The position numbers and the translations under genes were made by a program. Below are positions 59,901 through 64,000 of a DNA stretch of 64,000 bases, in pieces. The notes under the pieces were generated by a model. The model was given only the letters and a program-made list of their open reading frames with translations, made no database searches and was not told the origin of the DNA. How positions within the stretch are numbered: the first letter of the stretch is position 1; every line of letters starts with the position of its first letter. This DNA comes from Saccharomycopsis crataegensis (Eukaryota > Ascomycota > Saccharomycetes > Ascoideales > Saccharomycopsidaceae). The stretch lies in contig NW_027043829.1 in NCBI RefSeq assembly GCF_037102585.1, positions 2,542,001 through 2,606,000 of the forward strand, in the 5' to 3' direction.

Positions 59901-60503
59901 GCAACATTCAACCACCAAGCCACCATCATCTCCCAATATTGCACTTCTCTTCAACCATGTAGCTTCGCATTCAGCATCGGATTTATTGCCGTTGCCTAGC
60001 TGAAGTAAGTCAAGAATGGCTTCGGCAATCCTTGCAAGCTTGAAAGCAGTGTCAAATTGTGGGGTCAAAGAGCTGTATTCATATATTTGAAGAACTAGTA
60101 AATTGCATGTTAGATCAAGACTAAGATTGAAATGGTCATTATTCGCGGGTTTCGTCAATTTGTCACATAATACACAGGCGGTTGTGAAGGCGTGGGAAAG
60201 ACCGTCGTCGGCATCTAACTTCATCAATTTGGCAAGAATCTTGTGCTTCTCAAGCTGGGTATCCACTATATCAAAATCAACATGAGATAGTCTCGACGAA
60301 AGGATCTCATCCCAATCAATGGGAGTTCCTCCGTCGAAATCAACATCTGAATCATCATCGTCATCATCACTCTCAAGGTTTTTTTCTGATGTTGGATTAA
60401 GATTGTGACTTGATGTTGGAGATGACGATGGACGATTTTTGCGCTGGAACGCCTTTTGAATAATATCGTTCAAGTATTCTGTATTATCATCGATCGTCAT
60501 CAT
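56943..60503 (-). CDS. Large acidic protein, not recognised
   Basis: A 1186-residue protein without signal peptide. Residues about 55-450 look ordered and helical, with GGTPIDWDEILSSRL, WMPWNLEPMNVELLWSVLAV and YGLGTPWPLRCCVKGAAAV. Residues about 465-750 are disordered, with long acidic runs (DDEDDNEEEDD, DEEDEDGEEEEAE, DDTDEDSDDSDED). A second ordered part (about 750-1050) includes FPKISLIYEFLSSTKGLLN, WVVAHCEASYGLVDYVHRL and FLLHEFFSMASVSLSE. A Lys/Ser-rich linker and a conserved-looking end (YYDHYINIINAIL-like, EMAWFSHIGVFGNQW) follow. The two folded blocks split by an acidic insert suggest a helical scaffold protein of a complex. I considered NatC subunit Mak10 and STRIPAK Far11 and could not match motifs. 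Confidence 0.75.
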   Translation of the reverse strand: MMTIDDNTEYLNDIIQKAFQRKNRPSSSPTSSHNLNPTSEKNLESDDDDDDSDVDFDGGTPIDWDEILSSRLSHVDFDIVDTQLEKHKILAKLMKLDADDGLSHAFTTACVLCDKLTKPANNDHFNLSLDLTCNLLVLQIYEYSSLTPQFDTAFKLARIAEAILDLLQLGNGNKSDAECEATWLKRSAILGDDGGLVVECCKKIFLQLVIDQVKKDNLEKKDSNSSLKFNDSGSFTDLFDDVYSRADIDGESAFNSYNRALFNGCQMYEKGFYDWMPWNLEPMNVELLWSVLAVSTYSMYKIYQNYPTPKLSSTANEMENQETPLHYNPFMIFFLKTWKVLTKAISLGCLIDRLDEEVYGLGTPWPLRCCVKGAAAVRSVLATILNDEIDKRVHDISHESLNNFMMPFGRKAGQGALTEDIRKYVSALVVLGYDLNRIGEMFLDTETLDSLDDDVLYMFEYEFSDDDEDDNEEEDDNEEEDEEDEDGEEEEAEQKQMIALKEDTAEEYSDYDNEGNVTNNKMKESDTGKMADDGSDYNDYAENSAQKSIYVKKEYTARCYCVYDDQSEDEKEEDDDHFHNGESGEYESNNNTNGENNKSTPAETTEGSDEVDVKGVVTGAKKFIPVKSNSFPDASKIFNDMPIGDNIFFNTERDLQQISKSEITSHSQSDLSDGDDTDEDSDDSDEDFSDDEFDYDIFISWEDLKSAMIDMSKDQVNISLQRKVTRSVSAVVTWYYEQQIEAKMRQDNRIFNGKSTYVPSNSSDTPPQSENTDTTITSDMDTDTTISGSLGSVASGNNNSFQQNSVTEACTSLFPKISLIYEFLSSTKGLLNSMLRYNSNATLSILDELLMCNGWRQKTIWVVAHCEASYGLVDYVHRLVIGGIDQPNYITEKPEAATFSSLSNNHSTSPFRFSRNGNNQVFLSGLERSFLLHEFFSMASVSLSEIANLHNSVNGANSLTEGSSNLDSDNTSFADISERYKLATKSVHWICSMLKSLHAKKIIDLACSEYQVVIQGLLLPWIGKLEVARGLYFTSRGVEEKSQPKGNDSKSVKKDKQGNELVKQKNSGSNKSPISNIKTSNDSKRQEVRNQPTSRVTSISTISDNSLFDAQNNSDLATSISNPINSSKDDGYNDDDDTSDEVFYDHYINIINAILIKVSGEDGEYVDEMAWFSHIGVFGNQWARVD

Positions 60504-61311
60504 TAATATTCTCAGCTAGGACTCATCGGGGTTACTATATTCCGGTTATATATTGATATTATCATTAAGAAATCCCAAAACATCAACCGCTCACTTTGGA
60601 TATTTTTTTCTGGTTTGTCGGTTCAAATACAGGGTGCATGCTACCAACCATAATCACCCCCTTTTATAATTCCAACCACTATGAATCGTCGTTAATTAGG
60701 ATAATGTCTTGCTATACTTATTGATGGAAGGATTATATTATTCCTGTTGTTATCATAAATATGTAGATCCAATGGTTTGTTTCTATTAAATTGAAATGTT
60801 GGCAATGGTATGGAATTGAATCACTGGTGGTGAGCTGGTGGGTTCGTCTGGTACTTCTGGGATATGATCCCCGTGTAATGATTACCCAGTTATTTCTTAC
60901 TATATTCTATCAAGAATTCAACAAGATAGATGACCATTAATACATAAAAAGAGCTGAGTCTTCATCAAATATCAATGAAGTTACATGAAAAAAAAAAAGA
61001 TGCTTTGTATCTACACTAACTACAAATGAACCTGCTATTCACCCATTCTTAAAACCACCACTCAAAAAAAAAACAATCCATTCCAAACAAAAAAGAGAAC
61101 TTTGGCCACCCACTGACCACCTACTAAGCGTTGGATGTTGAAAGAATCAACAATGTAGAATTGCGTGCGCGTAGTCGCAAATTTTTAGTGGCAAAAAAAA
61201 GCCAAAGAAATGTAGGAGAAAAAAAAATGCAGAGGCAGCAAAGATATAAGGTGGAAGCGTTTCTGACATATCTTGTGAATCTGGACGGGTTAACCATTCT
61301 GTAATCAAACA
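60504..61311. other. Divergent intergenic region upstream of PHB1
   Basis: About 810 bases with A runs at about 60986-60998 and 61063-61072. A 62-codon minus-strand frame at 61124-61312 overlaps the PHB1 start and is not believed. Nothing else recognised. Confidence 0.5.
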
Positions 61312-62151
61312 ATGAACAGAATCTCTAATATTATTTCAAAACTTGCCCTTCCTGTGGGTATTGCCACCACTGCAGCCGCCTATTCGATGTATGATGTCAA
61401 TGGTGGTGAACGTGTGATTATTTTCTCCAGGCTTCAAGGTATCAAGCGTCAAGTTGTTGGCGAAGGTACACATTTCCTCATCCCATGGCTCGAAAAGCCA
61501 ATCAAATTCAATATCCGTACTAGACCTAGAAGTATCAGCACAAACACCGGGTCCAAGGATTTGCAAATGGTTAGCTTGACCTTGCGTATTCTCCACCGCC
61601 CAGATGTTGAAAAGATCCCATCCATTTATCAATCTTTAGGGCTTGATTACGATGAAAGAGTCTTGCCATCTATCAGTAACGAAGTTCTTAAGTCTATTGT
61701 CGCCCAATTCGATGCTGCCGAATTGATTACTCAAAGAGAAGTTGTTTCCGCTCGTATTCGTCAAGAACTCAGTGAAAGAGCCCAAGAATTCCATATCAGA
61801 TTGGAAGATGTCAGTATCACCCATATGACTTTTGGTAATGATTTCACCAAGGCCGTTGAACAAAAGCAAATTGCCCAACAAGATGCTGAAAGAGCCAAGT
61901 TCTTGGTTGAAAAAGCTGAACAAGAACGTCAAGCTGCCGTCATCAGAGCCGAAGGTGAAGCTGAAGCTGCTGATTTCATCTCTAAAGCTTTGCAAAAGGC
62001 TGGTGATGGTTTGTTGTTGATTAGAAGAATTGAAGCCAGTAAAGAAATTGCTGAAACATTGGCCAGCAGCCCAAATATTACATACTTGCCAAATGGTGCC
62101 AAAGAAGCTCAAGGTACCAACAACTCTTTGTTGTTGAACTTAGGTAGATAA
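61312..62151 (+). CDS. PHB1: Prohibitin 1
   Basis: Phb1 forms ring complexes with Phb2 in the mitochondrial inner membrane that stabilise new membrane proteins and regulate the m-AAA protease. The 279-residue product begins with a short hydrophobic anchor (KLALPVGIATTAAAYSMYD). It continues with the SPFH domain: GGERVIIFSRLQGIK, GEGTHFLIPWLEKPIKFNIRTRPR, LQMVSLTLRILHRPDVEKIP and YDERVLPSISNEVLKSIVAQFDAAELITQREVVS. A C-terminal coiled coil includes EQKQIAQQDAERAKFLVEKAEQER and AEGEAEAADFISKA. Length agrees with Saccharomyces (287). Codon use is strongly biased, implying high expression. The start is the first ATG at 61312. The gene is intact. Confidence 0.97.
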   Translation: MNRISNIISKLALPVGIATTAAAYSMYDVNGGERVIIFSRLQGIKRQVVGEGTHFLIPWLEKPIKFNIRTRPRSISTNTGSKDLQMVSLTLRILHRPDVEKIPSIYQSLGLDYDERVLPSISNEVLKSIVAQFDAAELITQREVVSARIRQELSERAQEFHIRLEDVSITHMTFGNDFTKAVEQKQIAQQDAERAKFLVEKAEQERQAAVIRAEGEAEAADFISKALQKAGDGLLLIRRIEASKEIAETLASSPNITYLPNGAKEAQGTNNSLLLNLGR

Positions 62152-62569
62152 GTAAGTCCTCCCTTATGATGTCATTTAAGATTATTCTTCGACATTCTTG
62201 AACTTTTTTCCAGCTAATGATCTATCAAACATTAATTTTGCTAGTCACTAAGCGTCTTTGAATGTTATTCATTTGTAAATAGTTGAGACTAATGTAACGA
62301 CGGTTTAAATTTTTTCCAATTCTTCAAAGAGTTTGTTGTGTAAATATTTACATGTTTATCAATATTATAATATATAAAATGTAAAAATATTTATATGTTT
62401 AGAAAATGTGCACTCATTAGAAATTTAGTTCATAAAACGGTAAAAATAATAGGAATTGAATAAAATCAAGAAATAATAAAACAAATGAGAAAATTAAATA
62501 ACATGCAATAACAAAAAAAAAAAAAAAAGTAATTTAGAGGAAATTGATTAAAAAAATCACTGCAAAGAA
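62152..62569. other. Convergent intergenic region, PHB1 3' side
   Basis: About 420 bases of AT-rich 3' flanks with an A run at about 62513-62527. GTAAGT directly after the PHB1 stop was considered as a 3' UTR intron donor and not accepted. Confidence 0.5.
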
Positions 62570-64000
62570 TTAATAAACCATTCTGTCTAGGCTCTTGGAG
62601 GCTTTTCCCTTAACAAGATTCTTTCTATAATTTATATTGAGAGCGTTTTTTCTTGTCCCTTTTGTCTTCTTCAATCTTTTAAAATTGTTTTGAGCAACGG
62701 TACATGCAATCTTCTTCACAAAAAGTTCCACCACTTTACCTTTGAATGCAAAACTATTCCACAATGATCTCTTCACAACAGCATAAAGTCGCTGTTGGAC
62801 TTCGATTGGTTTTTTGTTCCAAGTTTCCTTTGTTGGCTTCCCACCATTAAGATAAATCAACTGAGTAGTGACTCTAGAAACTCTTTCACCATTAATCAAA
62901 ATATCCAATCTATTGGCGATCTCCTCGATGATCAATTCAATGGATGCCACTACTGTTTGGTCCAACCCAAGAATGTTGGCAAGCTTTTCCCTTGATATGT
63001 TATCGTAGACGTAAAGCTTACCACATTTTTTGGTACCCTTAAAATATCGGTGCTGATCGAAGAAGGCATTTCTTTCTTCAGAAACCGTTTTCCCATTGGT
63101 ACCCATGGTTTGAGTGTACTGTAATTTGGAAAACAAATTATCACACTTCAAAGCAAATTCAAGAGCAACCACCATTCCGTAGTAATCATCTGAGTTGATA
63201 CCATATTGGTGTTCCCTATAGAGCAAATCGTATTCTGAAAAGAAGGTTGCGAGAAATTGATCTGGGAATTGTCCTAAACATATTTCTTTGAAGTGTTCTG
63301 GTTCAGATTTGGAATAGAACTCAATACTTCTGGGAGAGCCTGGGACCACGTCAGGGACTGGGTGTTGCTGATGATACTCTCTGGCAATGTTTGCAATGAA
63401 ATTCTCTTGAACGCTAACAGCATTACGGATTTTTTCTAATTCATTATCAGAAGTACTGCGGCGACTTCTTGAGTTGCCGTTACTATCATCGCTACAGGCT
63501 CTAGAATGCTTCTTTGATGGTGAGCCTGACTGATTTTGGATATTCATTTCTACTTGTGCTGATGTTGAGCAAGGGTCTTCCTGGGTATCAAAGATATCAA
63601 TCATTGGTACGTCTTCATTATTGACGAGTCCTGAGGAAATGGCGCTCGAAGCTAAATCTTCTTGGACTTCCGGTGGTAACTGGGCCAAAGCATTCTCGAA
63701 ACTCTCAAATAAATTATTTTGGTTGTCGCATCCAAAAGGCAAGGAGGTTTGCCTATCATTCGAGGATCCAGAGCTCTCATTTCCTTCAAGCAAGTTTTCT
63801 GAATGAGAACCAAGTAAAGATACTAGAAGCTCATCTGGAGATGAGCTGTCTTGAGATAAACCAGTAATATTTGAGGCTGGAAATTTTTCAAAAAATGATG
63901 GGTCCTCATCAGAGATCCCAAAAAGATCATGAAGTGATTTTTTTACTGCCAAATCCATTTCTTGGTCTTCGTCTTGCAATTTCACAGCTTCAGGAATAGC
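62570..64000 (-). CDS. Unrecognised protein, N-terminus outside the window
   Basis: The frame is open to the right edge, reading AIPEAVKLQDEDQEMDLAV without a required start, so the N-terminus may lie outside; the first ATG in the window is internal. At least 470 residues are seen. The first 220 are acidic and Ser-rich, with a basic patch KKHSRACSDDSNGNSRSRRSTSDNE that could be a nuclear signal. Residues about 220-400 look ordered (FLATFFSEYDLLYREHQYG, YYGMVVALEFALKCDNLF, SIELIIEEIANRLDILING). The C-terminus is very basic (NNFKRLKKTKGTRKNALN, KNLVKGKASKSLDRMVY). A nuclear protein is plausible. No family was recognised. Confidence 0.7.
   Translation of the reverse strand, partial: AIPEAVKLQDEDQEMDLAVKKSLHDLFGISDEDPSFFEKFPASNITGLSQDSSSPDELLVSLLGSHSENLLEGNESSGSSNDRQTSLPFGCDNQNNLFESFENALAQLPPEVQEDLASSAISSGLVNNEDVPMIDIFDTQEDPCSTSAQVEMNIQNQSGSPSKKHSRACSDDSNGNSRSRRSTSDNELEKIRNAVSVQENFIANIAREYHQQHPVPDVVPGSPRSIEFYSKSEPEHFKEICLGQFPDQFLATFFSEYDLLYREHQYGINSDDYYGMVVALEFALKCDNLFSKLQYTQTMGTNGKTVSEERNAFFDQHRYFKGTKKCGKLYVYDNISREKLANILGLDQTVVASIELIIEEIANRLDILINGERVSRVTTQLIYLNGGKPTKETWNKKPIEVQQRLYAVVKRSLWNSFAFKGKVVELFVKKIACTVAQNNFKRLKKTKGTRKNALNINYRKNLVKGKASKSLDRMVY

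Noticed and set aside
56943-60503. Mak10 (NatC) or Far11 (STRIPAK) identity for the large acidic protein
   Set aside because: The conserved N-terminal motifs of both families are absent.
62149-62215. GTAAGT right after the PHB1 stop with a TTTTTTCCAG downstream as a 3' UTR intron
   Set aside because: No branch-point consensus, and the coding region is complete without it.
1-64000. A dedicated new multi-gene system, such as a defence island or biosynthetic cluster
   Set aside because: Neighbouring genes belong to unrelated core pathways with mixed orientations, typical of an ordinary yeast chromosome arm.

Overview
This window is a stretch of nuclear chromosome from a budding yeast (Saccharomycotina). 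The genes are compact and mostly intronless. The few introns carry yeast signals (GTATGT, GTAAGT or GTACGT at the 5' end; TACTAAC or TACTAAT branch points). Protein matches are to yeast families such as ECM32, QDR3, VRP1, NCA2, FCY2, YKL107W, STE7 and ARG7. The sequence is AT-rich with long A or T runs between genes. A DPM3-type subunit and a TMEM170-type protein, neither of which I know from Saccharomyces cerevisiae, suggest a lineage outside the Saccharomyces group. I cannot name the species. CTG codons are rare; one repeat array in the verprolin gene hints weakly that CTG is read as leucine.

Layout. 1-10.3 kb: 5' two thirds of an amino-acid permease (-), a BUR2-like cyclin (+), tRNA-Ser(UGA) (-), a possible 42-residue micro-protein (+), tRNA-Leu(CAA) (+), PSF2 (-) and a large unrecognised membrane protein (-). 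10.3-17.4 kb: POP4 (+), STE7 (-), ARG7/ECM42 (+), BET4 with a first coding exon holding only ATG (+), tRNA-Ile(AAU) (-). 17.4-33 kb: a decayed Mutator-like transposase (+), ECM32 (-), QDR3 (+), a YKL107W-type reductase (-), VRP1 (+) and a coiled-coil protein (-). 33-43.3 kb: a GPI-type cell-wall protein (+), an oxidoreductase-like-domain protein (-), FCY2 (+), ERG2 (-), DPM3 (-) and a small membrane protein (-). 44.6-51.6 kb: SEN34 (-), NCA2 (+), PIN3/LSB1 (-) and a secreted repeat protein (-). 51.6-55.6 kb is gene-poor, with tandem repeats, a perfect 20-bp inverted repeat, leucine-rich gene remnants and a TMEM170-type gene (-). 55.6-64 kb: PRE9 (-), a large acidic unrecognised protein (-), PHB1 (+) and an unrecognised protein that runs off the right edge (-).

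The genes are unrelated housekeeping and accessory functions: replication, RNA processing, proteolysis, vesicle traffic, signalling, actin, sterol and glycan synthesis, and transport. There is no operon, CRISPR, prophage or dedicated defence system. I found no convincing new multi-gene system. The points most worth a second look are the ATG-only exon of BET4, DPM3 in a yeast, a verprolin without a recognisable WH2 motif, the eroded transposase, the inverted repeat inside a broken leucine-rich gene, and a triplicated TATA-bearing promoter segment.
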